A DNA stretch of 64,000 nucleotides from Albimonas marina (GTDB lineage Bacteria > Pseudomonadota > Alphaproteobacteria > Rhodobacterales > Rhodobacteraceae), in contig NZ_JARHUC010000008.1 of assembly GCF_029223255.1 (NCBI RefSeq), positions 248,001-312,000 of the forward strand, written 5' to 3'. The position numbers and the translations under genes were made by a program. Under the pieces are notes generated by a model. That model searched no databases. It was not told the origin of the DNA and saw nothing but the letters and a program-made list of their open reading frames with translations. How positions within the stretch are numbered: the stretch's first letter is position 1; each line of letters opens with the position of its first letter. Of this stretch, positions 9,198 to 18,858 are shown one piece after another.

Positions 9198-10192
9198 GCG
9201 GCGACCTCCTCGATGGGCGCGCGCCAGCAGGCGACGGCGCGGCCGGGCCCGATCTCCTTCAGCGGCGGGGGCGCGGAGCGGCAGTGGTCGGTGGCCAGCG
9301 GACAGCGCCCGGCGAAGCGGCAGCCCGGAAGCTGGAGATAGGGCGGCGGCACCGAGCCGGGGATCGTCTCCAGCCGGTCGGCGCGCACGTCGAGGCGGGG
9401 CACGGCCGCCATCAGGCCCAGCGTGTAGGGATGCTGGGCGGAGGCGAAGAGATCGGCGACGGGCGCCTTCTCGACCACCTTGCCGGCATACATCACCACC
9501 ACGTCGTCGCAGGTCTCGGCCACCACGCCGAGGTCGTGGGTGATCAGCACGATGGCCGAGCCCGTCCGCTCGCGCAGGTCGCGCATCAGGTCGAGGATCT
9601 GGGCCTGGATGGTGACGTCGAGGGCGGTGGTCGGCTCGTCCGCGATCAGGAGCTCGGGATCGTTGGCGAGCGCGAGCGCGATCATCACGCGCTGGCGCTG
9701 GCCGCCGGAGAGCTGGTGGGGGAAGTCGTCGACGCGGGATTCCGGGCTCGGCAGCTTCACCAGGTCCAGCATCTCGATGGCGCGGGCGCGGGCCTTGGCC
9801 TTGTCCTTCCAGCCATGGGCGCGGAGGCTTTCGATGATCTGCTGCCCGATGGTGTAGACCGGGTTCAGCGAGGTCATCGGCTCCTGGAAGATCATCCCCA
9901 TGCGCCCGCCGCGGAGCTTGCGCATCTCGCCTTCGGAGATCTTGAGGATGTCCTTGCCCTCGAACAGCACCTGGCCGCCGGCGTAGCGGCCGGGGGGGCG
10001 CGGGATCAGGCGCATGACGCCGAGGCTGGTCACGGACTTGCCGCAGCCGGATTCGCCCACGATGCCCAGCGTGGCCCCCCGGCGGACCGAGAAGCTGACC
10101 CCGTCGACGGCGCGGAACACGCCGCCTTCGGTGTCGAAATGGACCTGGAGGTCGCGGACCTCGAGGAGAGGCGCGTCGGTGTCTTCGGTCAT
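9194..10192 (-). CDS. Peptide ABC transporter ATP-binding protein, DppD type
   Basis: 332-residue ATPase subunit, partner of the DppF-type protein. Walker A is GESGCGKSV, signature LSGGQRQR, Walker B LLIADEPT, with an H-loop in LITHDLGVV and a C-terminal [14 protein letters not shown] cluster. I place the start at 10192 ([12 protein letters not shown]). The open frame runs further upstream through the amidohydrolase gene in another frame, but that extension has no homology. The chosen ATG overlaps the amidohydrolase stop by 4 nt. Confidence 0.92.
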   Translation of the reverse strand: MTEDTDAPLLEVRDLQVHFDTEGGVFRAVDGVSFSVRRGATLGIVGESGCGKSVTSLGVMRLIPRPPGRYAGGQVLFEGKDILKISEGEMRKLRGGRMGMIFQEPMTSLNPVYTIGQQIIESLRAHGWKDKAKARARAIEMLDLVKLPSPESRVDDFPHQLSGGQRQRVMIALALANDPELLIADEPTTALDVTIQAQILDLMRDLRERTGSAIVLITHDLGVVAETCDDVVVMYAGKVVEKAPVADLFASAQHPYTLGLMAAVPRLDVRADRLETIPGSVPPPYLQLPGCRFAGRCPLATDHCRSAPPPLKEIGPGRAVACWRAPIEEVAA

Positions 10193-11646
10193 TCGGCGCC
10201 CTCGTTGGCGTAGACGTAGGGGGCCGCCTCGGCGTGGCTGCGGCCGGCGAAGTCGAGCTGGCGGAACATCGCCTCGGCGCGCCGTTGGGCGGCTTCGAGC
10301 CCGTCCAGCGCGCGGTCCAGGTCGAAGGCGATGCAGTCGCCGTCCTTCACCACCTGGCGGCCGTCGACGTAGACGTCGGAGACGGCGCGCTCGGCGGCGA
10401 CGTAGACGAGCGAGGAGAGCGGGTCGCGCACCGGGCGCATGGCGCGGTGCTTGATGTCGACGGTGAACAGGTCGGCCTTCAGGCCCGGGGCCAGCTTGCC
10501 GATCTGGTCGTTGTTCAGGATCGCCGCGCCGCCGGTGGTGGCCATGTCGATCACCTGGGCGGTGCGGATGTCGTAGACGTTGGTGGCCATGACGCGGGAG
10601 TTGGTCAGCGCGTTGCGCATCTCCTCGATCATGTTGTGGGGGTAGGTGTCGGTCCCCAGCCCCATGCGGATGCCCCCGCGCAGGTAGCGGCCGAGCGTGC
10701 GCATGGTGATGCCGCGGCGCTGGAAGACGGTCGGGCAATGGGCGACGGCGGCGCCGGACTTCTGCAGACGCTCGAAGTCGTTGCCCAGCGGCCAGTTGGC
10801 GCTGGCGTGATCGTTGAGGAAGATGCCGTGGCCGATGATCAGGTTGTCGTCGAGCACGCCGAGGCTGTCGAGCCACTCGATCGGCGTCATGCCGTGGCGG
10901 CGCGTGATCTCGTGGAACTCCACCACGCTCTGCGCGGCGTGCAGCGTCATCTTCAGGCCGCGCTTCTTCGCCTCGGCGGCGGAGGCCTGGATCAGCTCGG
11001 GCGTGCAGGTGTCGATCTGGGAGGGCGAGACGATGCCCGAGAGGCGGCCCGAGGGGTGGGCGACGGCGGCGTCGATCACCGACATCGCCTCCTCCATCGC
11101 CTTCTCGCCGGCGGCCTCGTCCCACTCGTATTCGGTGACGTGGCCGTTCTTGGTGTACCAGCGGGCGGAGCGGTACATGGGCGCCGCGTAGGCGCGAAGC
11201 CCGCTCTGCGCCAGCAGGTCGATCCAGCCCTCGTAGGGGACCGAGAGGTCGACCAGCGTGGTGACGCCGGACATCAGCAGCTCGGAGAGCGCGACCTTCA
11301 CGCAGTCCTGCACCCCCTCGGGGTCGGGGCGGAACAGGGGCATGAACTCGTAGAGCGAGGACATGTAGAGGCGCTTGGAGCCGAGCTCGTCCAGCATCCC
11401 CTTGTTCATCGGCTCGGACGAGGGGTGGGAGTGGATGTTGACCAGGCCCGGGGCGACCATGCGGTCGCGCCCGTCGATCTCGACGGCGGCTTCGCCCTCG
11501 TACTTGCCGCCGACCTGGACGATGCGGTCGCCGACTAAGGCGACGTCGCCGTCGTGCAGGTACGTATGGCGGCCCTTGGCCTCGTCCCAGGCGACGATCC
11601 AGGCGGCGTCGCGGATCACGGTGGCGGGGGCGGAGGGCTCGGACAT
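10189..11646 (-). CDS. Metal-dependent amidohydrolase / chlorohydrolase-deaminase family
   Basis: 485-residue cytosolic hydrolase of the ATZ/TRZ, MtaD and SsnA branch of the amidohydrolase superfamily. Metal ligands are visible: H72 and H74 in NIHSHP, H236 in LHAAQ, H273 in GHGIFL and D333 in GTDTYP. This set fits a mononuclear enzyme that deaminates or dechlorinates a ring, or hydrolyses a cyclic amidine. It sits between the binding-protein gene and dppD, so the imported solute or its breakdown product is the likely substrate. Downstream spacing is a 4-nt overlap with dppD. The substrate cannot be named from sequence. Confidence 0.88.
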   Translation of the reverse strand: MSEPSAPATVIRDAAWIVAWDEAKGRHTYLHDGDVALVGDRIVQVGGKYEGEAAVEIDGRDRMVAPGLVNIHSHPSSEPMNKGMLDELGSKRLYMSSLYEFMPLFRPDPEGVQDCVKVALSELLMSGVTTLVDLSVPYEGWIDLLAQSGLRAYAAPMYRSARWYTKNGHVTEYEWDEAAGEKAMEEAMSVIDAAVAHPSGRLSGIVSPSQIDTCTPELIQASAAEAKKRGLKMTLHAAQSVVEFHEITRRHGMTPIEWLDSLGVLDDNLIIGHGIFLNDHASANWPLGNDFERLQKSGAAVAHCPTVFQRRGITMRTLGRYLRGGIRMGLGTDTYPHNMIEEMRNALTNSRVMATNVYDIRTAQVIDMATTGGAAILNNDQIGKLAPGLKADLFTVDIKHRAMRPVRDPLSSLVYVAAERAVSDVYVDGRQVVKDGDCIAFDLDRALDGLEAAQRRAEAMFRQLDFAGRSHAEAAPYVYANEGAE

Positions 11647-11718
11647 CTGGGGCGGACCTCGGGTCGCGGCCCGGCGCGCGGGGCGCGGCGCGGGCGGAAT
11701 TCATCGGGGGGGAGAGGG

Positions 11719-11745
11719 GCGCCGGCCCCGGGCGGGGGCCGGCGC
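11719..11745 (-). terminator. Intra-operon hairpin between binding-protein and amidohydrolase genes
   Basis: Perfect 11-bp GC stem (11719-11729 with 11735-11745) and a 5-nt loop. It lies 20 nt after the binding-protein stop codon on the minus strand and has no T-tract. A hairpin here may stabilise the upstream binding-protein message or partly terminate, as in other transporter operons whose binding protein is needed in excess. Confidence 0.5.
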
Positions 11746-11764
11746 GGTCGTCAGGGGGCGCGGC

Positions 11765-13333
11765 TCACTTGAACTCGAGCTGCAGGCCCTTGTAGAGGCC
11801 GGCGCCGTAGATGTTGTGCGGCGTGATCGGCTTGAGCTTGTTGACGTAGGCGATCTGCATCGGGCGCTCGTAGATCGGCAGCCAGGTGACCGCCTCCTGC
11901 ACCTTCAGCAGCACCTTGCCGTAGGCCGCGGCGCGCTCCTCGTCGGTGGTGGCGGCGGCGGCCTGCTTGAGCAGCTCGTCCGTCTCCGGGTCGTTCCAGT
12001 TCATCCGGTTCGGCGAGGGGATGTTCGCCGAGCGGAAGTACAGGTTCAGCGCGTCGCCCGTCGACACGTAGGGGAAGCCCATGGTGAAGACGTCGAACTC
12101 CTGCGTCGCCAGCTTGCCCCAGATGACGGTGGGGTCGAAGGTCTGGATCTGCAGGTTGATGCCCACCTTCAGAAGGTCCGCCTGGACCATCTCGGAGGTC
12201 TTCGCCCACTCGCCGATGAAGGAGTAGATGGTCGGCTCGAGCTTCACGCCGTCCTTCTCGCGCACGCCGTCGGCGCCCACGGTCCAGCCGGCCTCGTCGA
12301 GGACCTTCTTGGCCTGCTCGGGGTCGTACTTCAGCACGAACTTGTCGACCTCGGGAGCGAAGTCGAGCGCGCCGGCGGAGACGTAGGTGTAGGCCGGGTC
12401 GACCTCGCCGAAGAACAGGTCCTCGGCCATCGCCTCGCGGTTCACGGCCAGGTTGATGGCCTTGCGCACCGCCGGATCGTTCATGCCGGGCTTGTCGATC
12501 TTGAAGCCGATGAAGTTGGTCCAGAACGCCGCGTCGGAGCGCACGACCTCGATGTTCGGCGCCTGGCGCATCTTCTCGAGGCCGATGAACGGCACGTAGT
12601 AGGAGACGTCGGCCTGCCCGGTCAGCAGGGCGACGGTGCGGGTCGCGGCCTCGGGGACCGTCTTCCACACGACCTTGTCGACCTTGGCCGCGCCCTCGCC
12701 GTACATCGGCGGACCCCAGTTGTAGCCCTCATGCTTGGTCATCACGAGCTGGTTGCGCGGCTCCCAGCTTTCCCAGCAGAAGGGGCCGGTGCCGTTGAAG
12801 CCGGTGACGCCGAAGTCCGCGCCCAGCGCCTCGACGTTCTCCTTGTCGACCACGGTCCCGAAGGACTGGGCCAGCTGGTAGAGCAGCTCGGAGTAGGGGG
12901 CGTTGAGCTCGTACTTCAGGGTGTAGTCGTCCAGCGCGACCACTTCCTTGATGTCGCCGGCGCGCCAGGCGACGCCCGACTTCAGCTCGGGGCTGACCCA
13001 GCGGTTGATCGAGTAGGCGATGTCCTCGGCGGTCATCGGCTTGCCGTCGCAGAACTTGACGCCCTGCTTGATCTTGAAGGTGTAGGTCTTGCCGTCCTCG
13101 GAGACCTCCCAGCTCTCGGCCAGGAGCGGCTCGATGGTCTTCATGTCCTCGTTCAGGGCGACGAGCGTGTCGCCCATCATGAACAGGGCCTCGGACCCGG
13201 CCAGCGCGGTGATCGCGGGGGGGTCGTACTTGTTCGAGTCCAGCTCGCGGACGATGGTGACGGTCTGCGCCGTCGCCAGCGCCGGGAGCGAGACGGCCAG
13301 CGCCGCCCCCAGTCCCAGGGTTTTCTTGGTCAT
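11765..13333 (-). CDS. Periplasmic solute-binding protein, SBP family 5 (peptide/nickel type)
   Basis: 522-residue extracytoplasmic receptor of the ABC importer. The N-terminus is a Sec signal peptide: MTKK, a hydrophobic core, then cleavage near ALATA-QT at residue 22. The mature part shows family-5 features, such as YTFKIKQGVKFCDGKPMTAED and the later VRKAINLAVNREAM stretch. A strong AAGGAGGG ribosome site lies before the ATG. The gene follows the permease genes with an 88-nt gap. Family 5 binds di- and oligopeptides, opines, nickel or glutathione; the adjacent hydrolases point to an amide- or peptide-like ligand (inference). Confidence 0.92.
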   Translation of the reverse strand: MTKKTLGLGAALAVSLPALATAQTVTIVRELDSNKYDPPAITALAGSEALFMMGDTLVALNEDMKTIEPLLAESWEVSEDGKTYTFKIKQGVKFCDGKPMTAEDIAYSINRWVSPELKSGVAWRAGDIKEVVALDDYTLKYELNAPYSELLYQLAQSFGTVVDKENVEALGADFGVTGFNGTGPFCWESWEPRNQLVMTKHEGYNWGPPMYGEGAAKVDKVVWKTVPEAATRTVALLTGQADVSYYVPFIGLEKMRQAPNIEVVRSDAAFWTNFIGFKIDKPGMNDPAVRKAINLAVNREAMAEDLFFGEVDPAYTYVSAGALDFAPEVDKFVLKYDPEQAKKVLDEAGWTVGADGVREKDGVKLEPTIYSFIGEWAKTSEMVQADLLKVGINLQIQTFDPTVIWGKLATQEFDVFTMGFPYVSTGDALNLYFRSANIPSPNRMNWNDPETDELLKQAAAATTDEERAAAYGKVLLKVQEAVTWLPIYERPMQIAYVNKLKPITPHNIYGAGLYKGLQLEFK

Positions 13334-13421
13334 CTAACGGGCCCTCCTTGTCGGCACGTATCGGGTGCGATGGCGGCCGGGGTCTGTCGCCCCGGTCCGC
13401 GATGCGGGGTTGGCCGCGGCC

Positions 13422-14342
13422 TCAGGCCTGAAGCCGCGGGTCGAGCACGTCGCGGAGCGCGTCGCCGGCGACGTTCGCGCAAAGGACGATGATGAAGATG
13501 ACGACCGAGGGGATCACCGCGATGTGCGGCGCGAACAGCAGGTAGTCGCGTCCCTGGGAAGCCATCATGCCGAGCTCGGCCATCGGCGGGCGCGCGCCCA
13601 GGCCGAGGAACGAGAGCGCAGCCCCGATCAGGATGACCTGGCCGAAGCGGAGCGAGATGAAGATCATGATCGAGGAGATGCAGTTCCGAAGCAGGTACTT
13701 GCGGAACAGGTCCCGGTCCGAGAGGCCGACGGCGCGGCCGGCCTCGATGAACTCCATCTTCATCACGCCGACCGCGATGCCGCGCGCGATGCGGGCGCAG
13801 TCGGGGATCGAGCTGACCGCCAGCGCGATGATCACCGGCACCGCCCCCTGCCCCATCACCGCCACCAGCGCGAGGCCGAGCAGGATGGCGGGGAAGCTGA
13901 GCATCATGTCCATGAAGCGCATCAGCCAGGCGTCGAGCCGGGTGTAGAAGGCCGACAGCAGCCCGATCATCGAGCCGATGAAGCCGCCGATGCCCACCGA
14001 GACCAGGCCGATCAGCAGCGTCAGCCGCGAGCCGTAGAGGATGCGCGAGAAGATGTCCCGGCCCTGCCCGTCGGTGCCCAGCAGGTGCTGGGCCTCGCCG
14101 CCCGCCTGCCAGACCGGAGGGGTCATCACCGAGCGGGAGTTCACGTAGGGGTCGTGGGTCGCCAGCAGCGGCGCGAAGATCGCGCCCAGGATGATGATCA
14201 GCAGCACCGACATCGCCGCGACCGCGGCCTTGTCCTTCAGCAGGCGACGGAACCACGACTTGCGGCGCGGGGGGGCGGCGTCCTCGGGCGGGAGGGCGGC
14301 CGCCGCGGCGGCGGGGGCGGTGGAGGCTTCGGCCAGGGTCAT
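13422..14342 (-). CDS. Peptide ABC transporter permease, DppC type
   Basis: 306-residue inner-membrane permease. An Ala/Pro-rich cytoplasmic N-terminus precedes RRLLKDKAAVAAMSV and a first membrane helix, the N-terminal OppC-type segment. About six helices follow, with the EAGRAVGLSDRDLFRKYLLRN loop that docks with the ATPases (EAA motif). Start at 14342 (MTLAEA) is chosen because it overlaps the dppB stop by 4 nt; the frame continues upstream only as shadow sequence. Confidence 0.92.
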   Translation of the reverse strand: MTLAEASTAPAAAAAALPPEDAAPPRRKSWFRRLLKDKAAVAAMSVLLIIILGAIFAPLLATHDPYVNSRSVMTPPVWQAGGEAQHLLGTDGQGRDIFSRILYGSRLTLLIGLVSVGIGGFIGSMIGLLSAFYTRLDAWLMRFMDMMLSFPAILLGLALVAVMGQGAVPVIIALAVSSIPDCARIARGIAVGVMKMEFIEAGRAVGLSDRDLFRKYLLRNCISSIMIFISLRFGQVILIGAALSFLGLGARPPMAELGMMASQGRDYLLFAPHIAVIPSVVIFIIVLCANVAGDALRDVLDPRLQA

Positions 14343-15277
14343 CGGCGCACCCGCGGATCGAGAAGGGAGTAGAGGATGTCGACGATCAGGTTGATGAGGA
14401 TGAACGTCAGCGCGAACACCAGGATCGCCCCCTGCGCCACGGTGAAGTCGGAGCTCAGGATCGCCCCCACCGTCAGCCGCCCGATGCCGGGCCAGGAGAA
14501 GATCGTCTCGGTCACCACCGCGCCGCCCAGCAGGTAGCCGGCCTGCAGGCCGATCAGCGTGACGACGGGGATCAGCGCGTTGCGCAGTCCGTGGCGCAGG
14601 ATCACCTGCGTCTCGGTCAGGCCCTTGGCGCGCGCGGTGCGCACGTGGTCGAGCTTCAGCACCTCGAGCACCGAGGACCGCGTCATGCGCGCCACCGGCC
14701 CGATCATGATCGCGCCCAGCGAGACGGCGGGCAGGATCAGGTGCAGCAGGCCGTCGGCCGACCACAGCGGACCGCCGCGGCCGATGAAGGGCAGCTGGAA
14801 CCACAGCACGCCGAAATACTGCACCGCCAGCAGGCCGATGAAGAAGATCGGCAGCGACACGCCCGCCACCGACAGCCCCATGATGAAGCGGTCGATGATC
14901 GAGCCGCGCAGCACCGCGGCCAGCGTCCCCATGCCGATGCCAAGCGGCACCGACCAGACCAGGCAGGCGAACATCAGCTCGACCGTCGGGCCGATGGCCG
15001 ACCACAGCTCCTCGGTGACCGCCTTGTTGGAGATCATCGAGCGGCCCATGTCGCCCTGGGCCATCCGCTCGAGATAGGCCCAGAACTGGTAGATCATCGG
15101 CTGGTCGAGGCCCATCTGGACCCGGATCGCCTCGACCACGTCGGGGGCGGCCATCGGGCCGGCCACGACCTGGGCGGGGTCGCCGGGGACGAGCTGCAGC
15201 AGCAGGAAGCCGAACAGCAGCACGCCGAACAGGACCGGGATCGACAGCAGCAGCCGATCGGTGATCGTGGAGATCAT
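14339..15277 (-). CDS. Peptide ABC transporter permease, DppB type
   Basis: 312-residue inner-membrane permease that pairs with the DppC-type protein. It shows the DppB start pattern (ITDRLLLSIPVLFGV, then LVPGDPAQ), six or so helices, and the EAA loop ARAKGLTETQVILRHGLRN. The C-terminus LIVDILYSLLDPRVRR is typical. The ATG at 15277 overlaps the stop of the upstream amidohydrolase by 4 nt, and its own stop overlaps dppC. Confidence 0.93.
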   Translation of the reverse strand: MISTITDRLLLSIPVLFGVLLFGFLLLQLVPGDPAQVVAGPMAAPDVVEAIRVQMGLDQPMIYQFWAYLERMAQGDMGRSMISNKAVTEELWSAIGPTVELMFACLVWSVPLGIGMGTLAAVLRGSIIDRFIMGLSVAGVSLPIFFIGLLAVQYFGVLWFQLPFIGRGGPLWSADGLLHLILPAVSLGAIMIGPVARMTRSSVLEVLKLDHVRTARAKGLTETQVILRHGLRNALIPVVTLIGLQAGYLLGGAVVTETIFSWPGIGRLTVGAILSSDFTVAQGAILVFALTFILINLIVDILYSLLDPRVRR

Positions 15278-16920
15278 GCGGCGAGGCCCTCCCTGTCGAA
15301 GACCACCGCGCCGCCCAGCAGGGTCATGTCGCAGACGGTGGTCAGGATCTCTTCGGGGTCGATCTCGAAGAAGTCCTTCGAGAAGACGGCGACGTCGGCG
15401 TACTGGCCCGGGATCAGCCGGCCCTTGCGCTCCTCGGCGTGGACGCCGTAGGCGGCCTCGTAGGTGTAGCAGTGCAGCGCCTCGGCCATGGTCAGGCGCT
15501 GGTCGGCGCCCAGCACCACGCCGGTGTCGGTCTTGCGGGTGACCATGGCGTAGATGTTGGCGAACGGGTCGATGTCGCACACCGGGCAGTCGGTCGAGGC
15601 CGAGGGATGCACCCCCGCCTCGAGGAACGCCTTCATCGGGTAGCAGAACTGCGGCCGCTCCTTGCCCAGGCACGCCTCGTAGCCGTTGCCGAAGAAGTAG
15701 ATGAAGGAGGGCTGGGGCGCGGGCACGATGCCGAGCTTGGCCATGCGGTCGATCTGGGATTGGCTCAGCCAGCCGCAATGCTCGATCCGGTGGCGGCGAT
15801 CCTCGGCCGGGTGGGCGGCGTAGGCCTTCTCATAGGCCACCAGCATCTGCTCGATCGCGGCGTCGCCGATGGCGTGGGGCGTCACCTGGTAGCCCCAGGT
15901 GTGATACTTCAGCACGAAGGCCTCGGTCTGCGCGGCGGTCTGGCACTGGAGGCCGTAGTTCGCCGGCGCGCCCTCGCTCTCGGGCTCGTAGGGCTCGGAC
16001 ATGTAGGCGGTGCGCCCGCCGGCGGAGCCGTCGAGGAAGATCTTCACGCCCGCGATGCGGAACATGTCGTCGCCCACGCCCGTCACCAGCCCCTCGGCAT
16101 GGGCCTGGTCGACGACGTTGCGGTCGAGATCGCCCATCAGCACGCCCGCCACGCGCACCGGCAGCTTCCCCTCGGCATGGGCCTTCTGGTAGGCGCGCAG
16201 CTCGAGGATGTCGTCGCGGATGCCGATGGCGGCCTCCATCACCGAGGTGATGCCGTAGGTCAGCAGGTCGCGGCCGGCGAGCTCGATGGCCTCGACGATG
16301 TCCTCGACCTCGGCCTTGGGCATCACCCGCTGCAGCGGCTCGCGCGCGGTCTCGGCGAGCCAGCCGGTCAGCTCGCCCTCGGCGCGCCCGATGGCGCCGC
16401 CGAACGGGTCGGGCGTGTTGTGGCCGATCTCGGCGAGCTGCAGCGCCTTCGAGGACGCCACGCCCACGTGCCCGCAGGCGCGCACGATGTAGACGGGGTT
16501 GTTCGGGGCGGCGGCGTCCAGCTCCCGCCGGTGGGGGTGGCGCTGCTCGGCCAGCTTGTCGTGGTCGTAGCCGCGGCCCACGATCCACTCGCCCGGCTGG
16601 GCGGTCTCGGCGGCCTTGGCGATGCGCTCCAGCAGCGCCTCGACCGAGCGGACGCCGTCGCGGGCGCGCAGGTCCACCTGCTTCATGTTGAAGCCGTACA
16701 TGTGCAGGTGCATGTGGTTGTCGTTCAGGCCGGGCGTGGCGAGCTTGCCCTTCAGGTCGACGACCTCGGTCTCGGGGCCGGCCATGGCCTCGATCTCCTC
16801 GCGCGTGCCCACGGCGAGGACCTTGTCCCCCTGGATGGCGAGCGCCTCGTAGAAGCCCTCATTCAGGCCGGCCCAGATCTTTCCGCCGACCAGGATGCGG
16901 TCGGCCGCGGCGTCGGTCAT
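15274..16920 (-). CDS. Amidohydrolase family 3 protein, YtcJ-like
   Basis: 548-residue hydrolase of the YtcJ/amidohydrolase-3 family, probably cytosolic because no signal peptide is seen. It has the metal site DNHMHLHMYG near residue 75, a glycine-rich EWIVGRGYDHDKL stretch and the closing ASTDCPV motif. The family cleaves amide or carbamate bonds; natural substrates are mostly unknown. An AGGAG ribosome site lies about 8 nt before the ATG. It is the first gene of the tightly overlapping transporter stretch and is separated from the upstream reductase gene by 93 nt. Confidence 0.88.
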   Translation of the reverse strand: MTDAAADRILVGGKIWAGLNEGFYEALAIQGDKVLAVGTREEIEAMAGPETEVVDLKGKLATPGLNDNHMHLHMYGFNMKQVDLRARDGVRSVEALLERIAKAAETAQPGEWIVGRGYDHDKLAEQRHPHRRELDAAAPNNPVYIVRACGHVGVASSKALQLAEIGHNTPDPFGGAIGRAEGELTGWLAETAREPLQRVMPKAEVEDIVEAIELAGRDLLTYGITSVMEAAIGIRDDILELRAYQKAHAEGKLPVRVAGVLMGDLDRNVVDQAHAEGLVTGVGDDMFRIAGVKIFLDGSAGGRTAYMSEPYEPESEGAPANYGLQCQTAAQTEAFVLKYHTWGYQVTPHAIGDAAIEQMLVAYEKAYAAHPAEDRRHRIEHCGWLSQSQIDRMAKLGIVPAPQPSFIYFFGNGYEACLGKERPQFCYPMKAFLEAGVHPSASTDCPVCDIDPFANIYAMVTRKTDTGVVLGADQRLTMAEALHCYTYEAAYGVHAEERKGRLIPGQYADVAVFSKDFFEIDPEEILTTVCDMTLLGGAVVFDREGLAA

Positions 16921-17013
16921 GCGAGGCGCTCCTGGACGGGGACGGCGGGGGCGGTTGAGGTCATCTTCGGGCTCCGGGAGGGGGCTTGGCGGGCGGGAGG
17001 CGGGCGGGCGCGG

Positions 17014-18009
17014 TCAGTAGCCTCGGCGGCGGTCGACGCGGGTGTCGGGGTCGCGCCCCTCGGCCAGCGCCTGCATGGCGTCGGCGAGCTGGCGCACGGT
17101 GGCGTGGCGCGAGGTGTCGGAGGCGCGGTGCGGGGTGACGAACACCCGCGGATGCGCCCAGAACGGATGGTCGGGGCGGGGCGGCTCCTGGCGGAACACG
17201 TCGACCGAGGCGGCGGCGACCTGGCCGGAGTTCAGCGCGGCGAGGAGGTCCTCCTCCACCATGTGCTCCCCCCGGCCGATCTGGATCAGGCAGGCGCCCT
17301 TGGGCATCCGCGCGAAGAGGGCGGCGTCGAGCACGTCGCGCGTCTCCGCCGTCAGGGGCAGGACGTTGATCAGGATCTGCGCGCGCTCGGCCGTCCGCCC
17401 GATGGCGTCGGGACCCGAGAGCACCTCGATGCCGGCTGCGCCCTCGGCGGGCGAGCGGGCGGCGGCCACCACGCGGAAGCCCAGCGTCGAGACGGCGCGC
17501 GCCACCGCCCGGCCCATCATGCCGTAGCCGAGCACGCCCACCGTCGTCTCGCAGGGCTCGGCGGGGCGGTCGGTTCGCCGCCACTCGCCCCGGCGGTTCC
17601 ACTCGTGGAAATCGTCCATGCGGCGGTGGTGCCAGACCACGTGGAAGGCCGCGAAGCCCGCCATCAGGTCGGCCTGGCTGTCGTCGCGCACCCGGGTCAC
17701 CACCGCGTCGGCGGGCAGCGAGGGGCAGGAGAGGATGTGGTCGACGCCCGCGGCGATGGAGCCGGCGAGCTTCAGGTTGGGATAGGGCGCGAAGGCCTGC
17801 GGCCCCGCCTGCCAGCACAGGGCGCAGACGACGGCGGCGGGATCCTCGACCTCCTCGGGGCGCAGCAGGACCAGGCGGGGATCGCGCGCCTCTCCGAACA
17901 CCGCCTTCAGGTCCAGCGCGTCGGAGAGGTAGACGCCGATCGCCGGCGCCCGGGGGTCGTCCTCCGGCGCGGCGGAAGCCTGGGGCTGGAGAGGCGGGAT
18001 CGCGTTCAT
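17014..18009 (-). CDS. D-2-hydroxyacid dehydrogenase, GhrA-like glyoxylate/hydroxypyruvate reductase
   Basis: 331-residue NAD(P)-dependent reductase of 2-oxoacids. The Rossmann motif GVLGYGMMGRA is clear. The catalytic triad of the family appears as R in QIGRGEH, E in FRQEPPR and H in VTPHRASD. In the GhrA branch these enzymes reduce glyoxylate or hydroxypyruvate. I start it at 18009 (MNAIPPL), 2 nt after the aldolase stop; the open frame upstream is a shadow of the aldolase gene. Its place before the amidohydrolase-transporter genes suggests it removes an oxoacid made in the pathway (inference). Confidence 0.85.
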   Translation of the reverse strand: MNAIPPLQPQASAAPEDDPRAPAIGVYLSDALDLKAVFGEARDPRLVLLRPEEVEDPAAVVCALCWQAGPQAFAPYPNLKLAGSIAAGVDHILSCPSLPADAVVTRVRDDSQADLMAGFAAFHVVWHHRRMDDFHEWNRRGEWRRTDRPAEPCETTVGVLGYGMMGRAVARAVSTLGFRVVAAARSPAEGAAGIEVLSGPDAIGRTAERAQILINVLPLTAETRDVLDAALFARMPKGACLIQIGRGEHMVEEDLLAALNSGQVAAASVDVFRQEPPRPDHPFWAHPRVFVTPHRASDTSRHATVRQLADAMQALAEGRDPDTRVDRRRGY

Positions 18010-18011
18010 CG

Positions 18012-18782
18012 TCAGCGGTCGAAGTCGGGGCAGCGCTTCTTGCACAGACGCAGGTACGCTTCCCACTCCGGGTCGGGCTTGCCCGAGGCCTCGTGCTTGG
18101 CCGCCCAGTCCTCGCCCTGGCGGGCGGTGAACTCGGCCAGGTCGTGGGGAACAAGGCGCGGCGTCAGCGAGGTCGCCATCAGCGCCAGCTGCGCCTTGCA
18201 GGCGCGCTCGAAGTTGAACATCGCCTTGAACGCGTCCCCGACCGAGGTCCCGCAGGTCATCAGGCCGTGGTTGCGCAGGATCATGATCATCTTGTCGCCC
18301 AGGTCGGCGATCAGGCGCTCGCGCTCCTCGAGGTTCAGGGCGATGCCCTCGTAGTCGTGGAAGGCGATGCGGTCGTAGAACTCCAGCGACCACTGGTTCA
18401 GCGGCAGCAGCCCCTCCTCGGAGGAGGAGATCGCCACGCCCGCGACCGTGTGGGTGTGCAGCACGCAATGCACGTCGGGGCGCGCCATGTGCACCGCCGA
18501 GTGGATGGTGAAGCCCGCCTTGTTGATCCCCTGCCCGTAGTCGTCGCGCAGAATGTTCCCGTGGATGTCGACCGTGACGAGGTTCGAGGCCGTCACCTCG
18601 TCGAAGCGCAGCCCGTAGGGGTTGATCAGGAACGCGTCCTTGCCCTCGGACTCCGGCGCCTTGGCGGAGATGTGGGTGAAGATGGAATCGTCCATGCCGA
18701 ACTCGGCGATCAGCCGGTAGGCGGCGGCGAGGTGAACCCGTTCCATCGGCTGGGCCGAGGAGACCTGGGTCTGGATCGTCAT
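18012..18782 (-). CDS. Class II aldolase/adducin family protein
   Basis: 256-residue zinc enzyme of the fuculose-1-phosphate aldolase/adducin family, first gene of the minus-strand catabolic operon. Zinc ligands are visible as H109 and H111 in LHTHTVAG and H172 in RNHGLMTCG. The family splits or epimerises hydroxy-carbonyl compounds; members next to GntR/FCD regulators often act on decarboxylated acids. The frame allows an earlier start, but the ATG at 18782 is preceded by GGAG at good spacing and gives the usual family N-terminus. The start codon faces the operator region shared with the GntR gene. Confidence 0.88.
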   Translation of the reverse strand: MTIQTQVSSAQPMERVHLAAAYRLIAEFGMDDSIFTHISAKAPESEGKDAFLINPYGLRFDEVTASNLVTVDIHGNILRDDYGQGINKAGFTIHSAVHMARPDVHCVLHTHTVAGVAISSSEEGLLPLNQWSLEFYDRIAFHDYEGIALNLEERERLIADLGDKMIMILRNHGLMTCGTSVGDAFKAMFNFERACKAQLALMATSLTPRLVPHDLAEFTARQGEDWAAKHEASGKPDPEWEAYLRLCKKRCPDFDR

Positions 18783-18858
18783 AGCTGACTCCAAAAAGGG
18801 CTTGCCGTCCGGCTTCGTCCCGACGACCCTGCTGCGATGCAAAACACCCTGATGAAGA

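Noticed and set aside
10193-11704. An 836-residue protein joining the amidohydrolase region to DppD
   Set aside because: The N-terminal half is a frame shadow of the amidohydrolase; only the part from 10192 down matches the ATPase family.
18010-18468. A 484-residue version of the hydroxyacid dehydrogenase
   Set aside because: The additional N-terminus is a shadow of the aldolase gene; MNAIPPL at 18009 gives the family length.
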